From Monoplex corrugatus (lineage: Eukaryota; Mollusca; Gastropoda; Littorinimorpha; Ranellidae), in the NCBI GenBank assembly GCA_030674185.1, contig CM060315.1, forward strand, positions 93,143,058-93,207,057: 64,000 nucleotides of DNA, given 5' to 3'. Below, piece after piece: positions 32,943 through 43,321 of the stretch. The position numbers and the translations under genes were made by a program. How positions within the stretch are numbered: position 1 is the stretch's first letter; the number at the start of each line of letters is the position of its first letter. The notes under the pieces are model-generated. The model was not told the origin of the DNA. It searched no databases and saw nothing but the letters and a program-made list of their open reading frames with translations.

Positions 32943-33029
32943 AGCAGGTGTATATTCTTTCACATAGCTGTTGCCTCTACCTCGTTGTGATCAAAGTGCA
33001 AGTCTGATGTACACAGCCAACTGTACTGT

Positions 33030-33198
33030 CTCTGTTAAGTCTGGACATACAATAACAGTGTTCACGTCTATGTTAAGTCTGGACATACAATTACAGTGTT
33101 CACTCTAATGATCTATGTCAGTCTGGACATACAATAACAGTGTTCATGTCTATGTTAAGTCTGGACATACAATAACAGTGTTCATGTCTATGTTTCAT
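33030..33198. repeat. 37-42-bp tandem repeat, four copies
   Basis: Units share AAGTCTGGACATACAATAAC and AGTGTTCA(T/C)GTCTATGTT. The third copy is shortened. Confidence 0.92.
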
Positions 33199-33204
33199 GA
33201 TGAA

Positions 33205-33390
33205 TTATTGTTATTTTTTTTAAAGCCAGTGACTGTTACAGCCATACTGTTCAAACTACAATTCACAGGACAACAACAACAACAAAGAAAATTAAGTACC
33301 CTATATTAATGCATTTGCGCACATAACCTAAGGACATGCCCTGGCACTGACACTCCATCCCTTATGATACTAAATACTACAAAACATACA
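33205..33390 (-). mobile_element. SINE-like repeat, family A
   Basis: Contains TTTTTAAAGCCAGTGACTG, AATGCATTTGCGCACATAAC and CTAAGGACATGCCCTGGCAC in the family A order. Confidence 0.65.
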
Positions 33391-33990
33391 CAACAACACA
33401 GTTATAAATAGACACACACAAGTGTATTCAATACCTTAATACACTGCAACACATATACCAATACAACACAAGATAATACACTATGGTACACAATCTGTGT
33501 AACATACAATACACTACAATACTTTCTTATCCTTAAAGGAAAATTACATGACTGCCTCCCCCACCTACACTCACAACACAAACGCACACACAACACACAC
33601 ACTACACACCACAACTATACATCTACACACACTACAACACACACATCACACACACACACAACATGGCACATACAAATCATAGTTCCACTCAAAACATCAA
33701 CAGAACATCATCAATAAAAGTATAAGCCCCATCTTAGCCACCACCCCCCGTTCCCACCCACACATATCACCCAGCCTTCCATCTACATAGAAAGTAAGTC
33801 TACTACATACACCTCCATCTCACACTCAAACACACACATAAACATGTAGATGCATATGCTCAATTCTCCACACACTCCATGTTCACCTACATTTTTGCAC
33901 AAGAAGACACATACAATACATAGCTTCCTATGTGTTAACTTTAACTATTCTTTCTTGGACTAATACAAAAACTGATACTGCACACAGAAG
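33391..33990. other. CA-rich, non-tandem sequence
   Basis: Long stretch dominated by ACAC/ACTACA words without a clear period. No coding or element signal. Confidence 0.45.
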
Positions 33991-33997
33991 AAAAAGT

Positions 33998-34125
33998 TTA
34001 ACCTTCGACATCCACACCTGTTTCCACTAGCATCTTACTGTACCTATCACCGCTTCCTGCAAGAAAGAGAGGGAATTGAAGGGTTAAGTTTTTGCAGTTT
34101 GGATAGGTCTAGGAGTCAAAGTTAA
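33998..34125. mobile_element. TTAA-flanked hairpin element
   Basis: Left TTAACCTTCGACATCC (33998) and right GGGAATTGAAGGGTTAAG (TTAA 34084-34087) are inverted around CACCGCTTCCTGCAAG. A further part-unit ends at TTAA 34122-34125. Confidence 0.7.
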
Positions 34126-34263
34126 GACACTTGCTGTTCAGTTATACATCATTGTCCTGGCATTTCAGTGTATTTTTGTCACTATTAAATTCCCTCTGTC
34201 ATCAAAATCGTTTACCCATTTATAAATGTATAATTAACACTACAGTGTCAGCTTACTGCTTAT

Positions 34264-34920
34264 CATGACATGTAGTGCAGCAACAAAGATTCTCCACTCC
34301 TTTTGTTTGGCCAGCCTGTGTACAGACACCAGGTGTGTTTAGGCCTTGAAGGTCTGTATGTCAACGGTATCCATAGTGTTCCTCTCTTACATCTTCTTCT
34401 GGTGTCCAGGAAGGGCATCCAGGTCATGTATCCACTGTTTTGGATATGCCCAATCCATCTCCAACAGAGCAAGAATGTCTTTTGTAAATGAGGTCATTGA
34501 GTATCTGAACAAGATTGGAGTGTGAGTGACTAAAGGAGTGTGAAGAGCGGGAGTTATGTAATTGTTTGTCTATTGCAGAATTTTACGCTGAACATGTACT
34601 GAATTTCCTCTAAAGAGACATTAAAGTGATCTTGAATCTTGAATCTTGATCGTCTTTCCATGATGAGATGTCCATACTGTCTTGACTGCATTGGGTAAGT
34701 AGTTGTTGGTTTGGAGATGGTGTTGGGCCAGATTATTTGCATGACATTTTTGAGATTTTTTATGTGAGAAGTTGACAACTTGGTAAGGTCATTTTCTGTC
34801 ATCCTGCAGCATGATGTGCTGTAAAGTAGTGTAGAAAGGACACAACTCTGATACGGTCTCAGTTTGGTGTTGGTGCTGTTGTGGGGGGTCCTCCAGATCT
34901 TGTCTTTTAGCATTGAAGGC
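34264..34920 (-). pseudogene. Non-LTR retrotransposon C-terminal region, interrupted
   Basis: From 34920 the minus strand reads TKLRPYQSCVLSTLLYSTSC, CRMTENDLTKLSTSHIKNLK, NVMQIIWPNTISK, and after the interruption MLCWRWIGHIQN, GTLWIPLTYRPSRPK and RLAKQKEWRIFVAALHVMIS. This is the post-polymerase region of an invertebrate LINE protein. A block at about 34490-34645 interrupts it, and its right end (GACATTAAAGTGATCTTGAA, TCTTGAATCTTGA) looks like another element's 3' tail with a short repeat. Confidence 0.8.
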
Positions 34921-35158
34921 TTCCATCATCTTGTCAGTGGTTTTCTTTCAGTTTTCACTGTCCTTTCACTGTCAGTGACCCAATGAAATGGGTCGTCCCT
35001 TTTCAGACTTCAGGCTCATAATACAACTTACAACATTTATTTTTATTATAGTATGAGCAACATATGAAAATCCTTTAAATATCTGTTCATGAAGAGTTGG
35101 GAAATCCTTGTCAACAGGTTTTATGTACACTCTGATTCAGACACAGAATATAATTCCA

Positions 35159-35160
<2 letters not shown>
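34921..35160. other. No recognised feature
   Basis: AT-rich. Nothing identified. Confidence 0.35.
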
Positions 35161-35225
<65 letters not shown>

Positions 35226-35290
35226 ATGCACACACATACACACGCACACACGTGCACACACACACACACAGTGACACACACAGTGAAGCA
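35161..35290. repeat. (CA)n microsatellite
   Basis: Pure CA to 35221, then CACG-interrupted. Confidence 0.95.
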
Positions 35291-36960
35291 CATGTTGACT
35301 CTGAGCTTCAAAAATTCCATACTTAATGCCGTGGTATTTTCCCTGAAATAGATAAAACTACGCTCGTTCAATCAAATCAATCAAAACATCTCTGATGAAA
35401 AAAAAAAAAAAAAGGATCAAGCACAAACCTGAATCTGGGATAAAATCTCTTCGACAAATTGAAAAAAAGCACTTCAAAAAGTTGAAAAACTTTCAGTAAC
35501 TGCACAATATAATTCAAAAATAAAAAAACTGACTGAACATACACTTAAGTTTCAGCCCGTGTCCACTTCACATTCGACTTTTGCGCTACGATGGATCTTC
35601 CACCCCTTCTTCGCCAGATCTAAGCTCGCCGATCAAAAATATTTTGTTGTCGTCTGTCGCCTCAAGGTACATAATCAGAATGGAGACAAGCAGTCGATGC
35701 TCCCCAAGCTAACTTTGTTGTTAGGCTCCGATATGCAACATACCCATACTGGTTTGCGGAACGTCTAAAATTGGTATACCCTTTCGCAATTTTACTCAAG
35801 TTTTTCCAGGTTATCATTGTCGTTGTCACCATATTCTCTATTCAAAAGCAAAACTCTTGTTAAACAAACAAATGAAACCATCCTGTAGACATGCATAAAT
35901 AACCTTGAATTTTTGTTTCCAAGCAAACTGATCCCTCTTTTTCATAAACGGAATACAGAAAGCTCATGCCAGTTTGATTACATTTCTCTGTGGGTCGCGA
36001 GAAGTAAACCTCGAACCGAAACAGGGACACTAACACCGACATCAAATTGTTTGCATGCTGTTTTAAACTTGCTAGTAAACACATTCAACCCCCCGTCCTA
36101 TTTTTTCTGTAGAGTGAGAATGATTAATATTGATTGAAAAAAAGTAATCTGTGTTTTTTTCTTTGTGTGTGTGTGTGTTCTTTTACCTCTCATAAGTGTC
36201 TGGTCTGGGTACGAAGGTTATGCTTGTCATCGGATCGATCGTTTTTGTGCACTTTCCTCGAGTGGGCCAAGTTAGGCAAGTACGGAAAGTTTGGGGTTCA
36301 CATTCACGTTCATATTGTTTATAGCCCGGCCGACTACTAGAGCCACATCAGGGATGACACCAGTTAGGGGTGGGGGCGGGAAGAAGAATTTATTTGCAAA
36401 AGCAGCTGTCGCTGTTTCTCGCAAAATCCACACGCAGTGTCGCATGCTGTTGTCTCCCTTCGACCGTCAACATGATACCCCTGAGCCACCGGGGACCCAA
36501 TGTTATTCGCACGCGGATGCACAATGCCTCACCAGTGTCCGTACATTTACTTCCCTGCCCTTTTGACTGGCGTTAGCCCAGGCTATAAGCAATATGAACT
36601 GAACTGTGAAGTGAACTTCCCTGCTCCTGATGCCAAATGGCAGCCATTTCATCAAGCAGATGGGTGAAGGGGTTGGAGGATGGCTGTCCATGGTGGTGCA
36701 GGACCTAACAAACTTCTAAAAAAAACTCAAGAGAAACTGTAGTTGAAACACCACTTAAATTAGTTATTTTCACTCATAAATAAATAAATAAGAAAAATTA
36801 AATTATTATAGTAAAAAAATAACAAAATAAATGAGGACTACTTATTCAAATCAAGCCATGCGCTCCTACCACCCGCTGCGACGATAGCCTGAAAAGGCTC
36901 CTGCAGCGTAATTATCCAGATCCAGATCCAGAGAACAATGACTTAATTAATTGGTCACTC
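35291..36960. other. Longest low-repeat stretch; no gene assigned
   Basis: About 1.7 kb of mostly unique sequence. Short open frames occur (near 35560-35770, 35913-36137, 36291-36576) and some AT-rich spacers, but none shows a domain I recognise or a convincing pair of splice sites. Unannotated exons cannot be excluded. Confidence 0.4.
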
Positions 36961-36962
36961 TT

Positions 36963-37075
36963 GCCCCCCCCCCCCCCTTTTTTTCTCTCATTCATACACG
37001 TACACATTCACATACATACACACGCACACTCACAAACTCATACGCACACACACACTCATGTAGACAAACACAAAT
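36963..37075. repeat. Poly-C run and CA-rich tract
   Basis: About 15 C at 36964-36978, then ACACA/CATACA sequence. Confidence 0.9.
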
Positions 37076-37084
37076 ATACATGTG

Positions 37085-37575
37085 GAGTTTCATCAAGAGG
37101 GACTCATCATAGACAATTCTGTATGTGCTCCATCCAAATCTGCCAGCGGTTATCTGGCACACTCCCTGAGTCTGTACAAAACCCTATGTGCTGGCAAGGT
37201 CTTGAAATGGAAAGGAAGATGGACCTATCAAACAGTCAGCTGACACCACCAGAATGATGGAAACATTAAGACGGGCAGCCAACAGGCCAGTATACCTATG
37301 AAACTGTAAGCTGACACCACCAGAATGATGGAAACAGTAAGATGGACAGCCAACAGGCCAGTATACCTATGACACAGTAGGCTGACACCACCAGAATGAT
37401 GGAAACATTAAGATGGACAGCCAACAGGCCAGTGGACCTATCAAACAGTAAGCTGACAACCACCAGAATGATAGAAACATTAAGATGGACAGCCAACAAG
37501 CCAGTGGACCTATCAAACAGTAAACTGACACCACCAGAATGACGGAAACGTTAAGACGGGTAGCCAACAGGCCTG
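37085..37575 (-). mobile_element. SINE family B, five to six 71-bp-type units
   Basis: The 3' body at 37104-37210 (GACTCATCATAGACAATTCT, ATCCAAATCTGCCAGCGGTT, GCTGGCAAGGTCTTGAAATG) is followed by units of about 70 bp with GCTGACACCACCAGAATGAT, GGAAACATTAAGA and AGCCAACAGGCCAGT. The tRNA-like head is mostly lost (TTTTTGATGTTTTGGAC at 37575). Confidence 0.85.
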
Positions 37576-37935
37576 TTTTTGATGTTTTGGACAAATACAA
37601 ACACACCCAAATGCACAATATATTTACACACACACTTGCAGAAGATGCGTACCTGTTTTATTGGCAAAACAAACAAAGAGATATCACAAAAACACTAAAA
37701 CCATTCAACAGCTGTATCAACAGTATTCTCCATCTCCCTTCAAATAAAATGACTGAATAAATATATACATCAAGAACATTTAATCATGTATTGCAACAAC
37801 AAATAAACAGAACGGTTAAAACCAAACAAATGCCCATTTACGTTTACAAAGACTGTACTTCAGTGTACATGTACCTGTACACATGTGGACATACATACTA
37901 CTAGAGTGGACAGTAATATGACACATGTTTTCACA
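37576..37935. other. No recognised feature
   Basis: AT-rich unique sequence. Confidence 0.35.
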
Positions 37936-37936
37936 C

Positions 37937-37937
<1 letters not shown>

Positions 37938-37970
<33 letters not shown>

Positions 37971-38038
37971 TAAATATTTATATAGCGCAAAATCTTGATA
38001 AAATCAAATCTAAGCGCTGAAACACGCACGCAACGACG

Positions 38039-38076
<38 letters not shown>

Positions 38077-38303
38077 GCGCATGCTAAAATGGGGAGAAAT
38101 AATAAAAGCAATGGAAAATTATAGAGAGCATATTATATACAATTATATATTACAATGTGATTCCCCTCCGAGTGGAGACAGGCTGCAGAGGGGGTTGAGT
38201 GAGGTCAGGATTTCATGCAGAGGAGAAAAGGTGAGTTTTGAGAGCGGACTTGAAGGAGACAAAAGTAGGTTGCTGACGGACTGAGAGAGGAAGTTTGTTC
38301 CAG
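37938..38303 (-). pseudogene. CR1/L2-type LINE 3' end
   Basis: On the minus strand: LSWNKLPLSVRQQPTFVSFK, SALKTHLFSSA and stop. The 3' UTR runs parallel to 12380-12790, including an embedded CA repeat (38040-38073), and ends GCGCTATATAAATATTTA then (ATT)n (37938-37965). It is 5' truncated at family H. Confidence 0.85.
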
Positions 38304-38490
38304 GAGACATAAGTCAATTTTTGGTGATATCTGGTGTCATCAAGCAATGACATGTCCTGTCCGGTGCTATATCCATGAAGTGTGTAGGACACCAAGTGTA
38401 GGAGTTGTGGTCAGTTGACATGTCCTGTCCAATGCTATATCCATCAAGTGTGTAGGACACCAAGTGTAGGAGTTGTGGTCACTTGACATT
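38304..38490. repeat. Family H repeat with a 68-bp tandem duplication
   Basis: GACATAAGTCAATTTTTGG (38308) matches 28160. Then GACATGTCCTGTCC, GCTATATCCAT(G/C)AAGTG and TAGGACACCAAGTGTAGGAG occur twice (about 38349 and 38417). Confidence 0.75.
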
Positions 38491-38493
38491 TCA

Positions 38494-38735
38494 CACGTGT
38501 TATTGTTGTTATTTAAAGCCCAGCTGACTGCATAGAGCCATATCAGGGTAATAACTGTTTCAAGAAATACACAATACTTCAACAGGAAAAGAGAAAATAA
38601 AATTAAGTAGGCCTACACATATCAATGCATTCGCGCACATAATCTAAGGAGATGCCTCTGGCGTTGACCACTCCGTCCACTTTATCGCACATGGGGATTT
38701 AAAAAACAAACCTGAATACAACTATAAAACATAAG
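38494..38735 (-). mobile_element. SINE-like repeat, family A, best copy
   Basis: Minus-strand 3' end: CCTGATATGGCTCTATGCAG, TCAGCTGGGCTTTAAATAAC and AACAATAAC. The body includes CACATATCAATGCATTCGCG and GACCACTCCGTCCAC on the plus strand. Confidence 0.75.
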
Positions 38736-39169
38736 TAAAGACACTAAAACATATATATAACAAAACGGGCCAAAGTTACCTAAAATTGCTTTCGCATAAC
38801 TCATTTCCCTAGAGCCAAAAATGCACTTAACACATGTACCCAACTATCAATCCAAAGAAAAAGTATGTAAGACTTTACTGAACACATACAGCTGAATGGA
38901 CCAGCAAGGCAGGATATAAGAAGAAATGACAGAAAGCAAAGGAACAAGGCAGAAACAAAGAGAGTGATAGAAAAGAGGAAATTTCTAGCACAGAATTTCC
39001 AGAAGGTGAGGATATTATTTACTCGTATACTGAAAGAGGCCCCGGTATCTCACAGGGGTATGTCACATGTGTGTTAATCTGGTTTGGACAACGTGAAGGA
39101 CAATGTCTGACAATGTTCACTGTCAGGTTGTCCTTAGCAACCACTGTGAATGCTGTCTTGTGAAGTCTG
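38736..39169. other. No recognised feature
   Basis: Unique, AT-rich. No domain or family recognised. Confidence 0.4.
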
Positions 39170-39840
39170 ATTAGATTATTTTGAATTACTGTGTGCAGTG
39201 GAAGTTGACATCATAAGGGTTACTTTTGAATTACTGTGTGCAGTGGAAGTTGGCATCATAAGGGTTATTTTGAATTACTGTGTGCAGTGGAAGTTGACAT
39301 CATAAGGGTTATTTTGAATTACTGTGTGCAGTGGTGAAGGGAGTTGTGGCATTATCATAAGGGTTATTTTGAATTACTGTGTCGGAGTTGCTCATAGGTT
39401 ATTGATTACTGTGTGCATGGAGCTGACATCATAAGGGTTATTTTGAATTACTGTGTGCAGTGGAAGTTGGCATCATAAGGGTTATTTTGAATTACTGTGT
39501 GCAGTGGAAGTTGGCATCATAAGGGTTATTTTGAATTACTGTGCGCAGTGGAAGTTGGCATCATAAGTTATTGAATTACTGTGTGCGTGAAGTTGCATCA
39601 TAAGGGTTATTTTGAATTACTGTGTGCAGTGAAGTTGGCATTATAAGGTTATTTTGAATACTGTGCGCAGGAAGTTGGCAACTTCAAAGGTTTTTGAATT
39701 ACGTTGCAGTGGAAGTGCTCATAAGTTATTTTGAATTACTGTGTGCAGTGGAAGTTGGCATCATAAGGATTTTGAATGTTGATGGATTGGATCATAGGTA
39801 TTTTGAATACTGTGCGCAGCACTTGGAAGTTGACATAAGC
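39170..39840. repeat. 44-45-bp minisatellite, about 15 copies, partly decayed
   Basis: The unit contains TTTTGAATTACTGTGTGCAG, TGGAAGTTGGCATCATAAGG and GTTA. Copies from about 39340 to 39830 carry many deletions relative to the clean copies on either side. Confidence 0.92.
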
Positions 39841-40144
39841 TTCAACATGATGTGTGGAACGTTGGTGTTCTGTAAAGGGTTGTGGGTTGTGGTGGCAGCA
39901 TGAAAGCTACAAAAGTCAGGACAGTTCATCAAAGTATTGACGAGGGGCACCACCATATTTGTTTAATTCTATTACTTTCCTTAATGTCAATGTTGCTGTC
40001 AAAGTTGTCAAACAACTAAAGCAAAAGGAAAAAAGTCCACAAAACAAGTTACAGCTATAACATCATTTCCACTCAGGTAGATCCTGATGACCATTCTTCT
40101 TTGGTTGTGTATCGGTTCATTCATACGTTAACTTATGTCCTTGT
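39841..40144. other. No recognised feature
   Basis: Unique sequence. Confidence 0.35.
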
Positions 40145-40965
40145 TTGTGATCATGTTTATGTGATATATTCCAATTATCACATGTTTATGTGACAGATTC
40201 CGATTATCACATATTTATCTGACAGATTCCAATTATCGCATATTTATGTGATAGGTTCCAATTATCGCATATTTATGTGATAGGTTCCAAGTATCACATA
40301 TTTATGTGATAGATTCCAATTATCATATATTTATGTGCCAGATTCAAATTATCACATATTTATGTGACACATTCCATTTATTACATGTTTATGTGAGATT
40401 CCAATTATCACATATCTATGTGACAGATTTCAGTTATCATGTCTTGATGTAACAGATTCCAAGTATCACATATTTATGTGATATATTCCAGTTATCCCAT
40501 ATCTATGTGACAGATTCAAATTATCATATATCTATGTGATAAGATTCCAATTATCATATATTTATGTGACAGATTCCAATTATCATATATTTATGTGGAT
40601 TCCAATTATGTGTTTATGCGACAGATTCCAATTATCATGTATTTATATGACAGATTCCAGTTATCACATTTATGTGATATATTTCAATTATTACATTCTG
40701 TGTGATAGATTCCAATTATAACATATTTATGTGACAGATTCCATTTATCATATATGTATGTGATAGATTCCAATTATAACATTTATGAAACAGATTCCAA
40801 TTATCTCATACTTACGTGATAGATTCCAATTATCACACTTTTATGTGGCATTCCAATTATCACATACTTATGTGATAGATTCCAATTATCAGTTATGTGA
40901 TAGGTTCCAATTATCACATACTTATGTGACAGATTCCAATTCTCACATATCTATGTGACAGATTG
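40145..40965. repeat. About 29-bp degenerate minisatellite with palindromic core
   Basis: About 27 copies of ATTCCAATTATCACATATTT followed by ATGTGACAG. Each unit contains CACATATTTATGTG, whose halves are self-complementary. Divergence between units is high, suggesting age. Confidence 0.93.
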
Positions 40966-41126
40966 CAAACGGCCATATTCCATATTGTCCGTATCAGACC
41001 CATATACAAACACGCAGTGAGACAGACAACCAACATCTGTGTCACAATTTCTACTTCTCTGTGACACAACCAACACACACAAAAACAAAATGATCGTATC
41101 ATTTTAACTGTCTCCTTTCCTATCAT

Positions 41127-41300
41127 CATCATCAGGTGCCCTGCCGCATGGCGTTGGTGATCATGGACTTCCATCTGTCTCTATCTCTCGTTGCCCCTAA
41201 CATCTCCCCCACCCTCCTCGTCCCCAGCCACTCTGCAAGTCCGTCCAGCATTCGCTCCCTGGGTCTACCTGGTGCTCACTTTCCCATTGTGACCAGGTGC
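41127..41300 (-). pseudogene. LINE 3' fragment (MRQGT family) with (GAT)n tail
   Basis: The minus strand carries APGRPR-like and MITNAMRQGT sequence, and the stop runs into ATC repeats (plus strand 41127-41137). About 170 bp, with a deletion near 41283. Confidence 0.8.
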
Positions 41301-41441
41301 TCTCCTTTCCTAAACATTAAATTATTAAAGAAAATCCAGATTTCGTACTTTTTCAGACCACTGTGACCTTGAAGAAGCTTCAGATGAAATACAAATGGAT
41401 GTTCATCAAGGACAACGGTAGACAGTCACAACAGTGAGAAC

Positions 41442-41596
41442 GATAACCCTTTGACTCTTGCACCTTGTCCACCAGCATCCTGTATTCAACCTTCGATTCC
41501 CTCACCCTTCCTGCAGGAAGCTGGTGGATAGGGTGAGGGAATCAAAGTGTTAAGTTTTTGCAGTTGGTGGATAAGGTGTGGGAGTCAAAGCGTTAA
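41442..41596. mobile_element. TTAA-type hairpin element
   Basis: ATTCCCTCACCCTTCCTGCA pairs with the following GGTGGATAGGGTGAGGGAAT (41495-41544). Part-units with TAACCCTTTGACTC and GGAGTCAAAGCGTTAA lie on either side. Confidence 0.78.
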
Positions 41597-41812
41597 ACAG
41601 TGTCTAACATTCCTGAGAAAGTTCCTTGCTGTTCACACACCTCCCTCAAAAAATGGTGATTTCTAGCATTTTCTTAGTCTGTGTGACCTTGACTTTGACA
41701 AGTTGTTGTCCAAACTTATGCAGTTTTGATTCTTCAGATACTCTTTTGACCTGAATGTGGTAAAGATCCATCCATGAAAGAGCTCAGGAAATCTTGCTAA
41801 CACATTCTGGCA

Positions 41813-41848
<36 letters not shown>

Positions 41849-41974
41849 ACACACATACACAGACAAACAGACTGCCAGCCAGCCAGCCATCCCTCCTGTG
41901 TTAACATGAAATAATCTTTTTCTTAAATTTAAAAACACGACATAAAAACATCAATTAACCATTTCTAAAAGGAG

Positions 41975-41978
<4 letters not shown>
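41597..41978. other. Spacer with an (AGGC)n run
   Basis: CAGGCAGGCAGGCAGG at 41814-41847. The rest is not recognised. Confidence 0.5.
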
Positions 41979-42043
<65 letters not shown>

Positions 42044-42055
42044 GCACGTGCGCGC
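41979..42055. repeat. (CA)n microsatellite
   Basis: Pure CA run ending in CACGCACG. Confidence 0.95.
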
Positions 42056-42193
42056 ACCATGTGATCTAACAATACAGTGCAAGAACACGAAGACAACCCT
42101 GTCCTGACCTTGAAGAGGTCAAAGATCATAAACACAACCCAAGCCAAACAGAAACCCCACATTTTCGAATAAACAAACAACAACATAAATAAA

Positions 42194-42600
42194 CTAACCC
42201 TTTGACTCCTGCACCCTATCCACCAACTGCAAAAACTTAACCCTTTGATTCCCTCACCCTTCCTGCAGGAAGCTGATGACAGAAAGCTGATGGATAGGGT
42301 GAAGGAGTCAAAGGGTTAATTTTTAGCTTTGCTAGCATGGTTGACAATGCAGGAAGCTGGTGGACATGATGAGGGAGTCATAAGGTTAAGTTTTTGCTTT
42401 GCTAGCATGGTTGACAATGCAGGATGCTGGTGGACAGGGTGCGGGAGTCAAAGGGTTAAGTTTTTGTTTTGCTAACATGGTTGACAACACAGGATGCTGG
42501 TGGACAGGATGAGGGATACAAAGGGTTAAGTTTTTGCTTTGCTAACATGGTTGACAATGCAGGATGCTGGAGGACAGGGTGCGGGAGGCAAAGGGTTATG
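42194..42600. repeat. TTAA-delimited hairpin element plus array
   Basis: A complete 83-bp element lies at 42237-42319: TTAACCCTTTGATTCCCTCA on the left, AGGGTGAAGGAGTCAAAGGG then TTAA on the right, with a short loop (AGCTGATGACAGAAAGCTGA). About four 70-bp units follow with GCTAACATGGTTGACAATGC and AGGATGCTGG(T/A)GGACAGG. Confidence 0.85.
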
Positions 42601-42641
42601 TGCCCCATTCGATCTGCCATCACTTTGACAGCACAAAACCC

Positions 42642-42722
42642 TATGTGATTTTTCTTTGTTGCTGTTTAAAGCCCAGCTGACTGCACAGAGCCATATCAGG
42701 GCCATAAACCATCAACCACGTT
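42642..42722 (-). mobile_element. SINE-like repeat family A, 3' fragment
   Basis: Minus strand: CCCTGATATGGCTCTGTGCA, GTCAGCTGGGCTTTAAACAG and CAACAAAG. It lies inside a family B copy. Confidence 0.72.
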
Positions 42723-42793
42723 ACCACACCTTGAAATGTAACGGACAGGGAGCAAAAGGACTTACGAAACACTAAGCTGACACCACTTAAGCA

Positions 42794-43013
42794 TTAACCT
42801 TTTGACCCCCACACCCTGTCCACCAGCATCCTGCATTGTCAACCATGCTAGCAAAGCAAAAACTTAACCCTTTGACCCCCACACCCTGTCCACCAGCATC
42901 CTGCATTGTCAACCATGCTAGCAAAGCAAAAACTTAACCCTTTGACTCCCTCACCCTATCCACCAGCATCCTGCAGGAAGGTGGTGGACAGGGTGCAGAA
43001 GTCAAAGGGTTAA
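42794..43013. mobile_element. TTAA hairpin array inserted at a TTAA of SINE B
   Basis: Three TTAA-bounded units: two left-arm units (CCTGTCCACCAGCATCCTGC, ATTGTCAACCATGCTAGCAA) and one hairpin unit ending GGTGCAGAAGTCAAAGGG. Outer TTAA at 42794-42797 and 43010-43013. The target matches AACATTAAGATGGACAGCC, present in dozens of uninterrupted family B units at 58-62 kb. Confidence 0.82.
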
Positions 43014-43321
43014 GACGGACAGCCAACAGGCCAGTTTTGACACTGTAGGCTGGAATTGAACTCCAGACATCAGATCTTCAGTCCACGGCTGTACAGCAAG
43101 AGCCAGACAGCCCGCTGTGGCCCACCACAATTTCCAACTCATGACCTCCACGTTATCAGCAACACCCTCAAGCCAACAGGCAGAAAACAAAATCAACCCG
43201 CAAACACACACAAAATTGTGACCCACCAAAGCGCATAGACTATGACCCCTGTGAAATAAAAACAAAAAACAACAACAAGAAAACCCAACAAAACTAGTGG
43301 CTTGTTTGAGGATAAAACCCA

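Larger units (their letters stand above)
42600..43115 (-). mobile_element. SINE family B copy split by a family A SINE and a TTAA array
   Basis: 3' body TTCGATCTGCCATC and GCACAAAACCCTATGTG (to 42641), then a family A fragment, then CACCTTGAAATGTAACGG and one unit start CACTAAGCTGACACCAC, then the hairpin array. It resumes with GACGGACAGCCAACAGGCCA and a tRNA-like head (TGGAATTGAACTCCAGAC) to about 43115. Confidence 0.75.
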
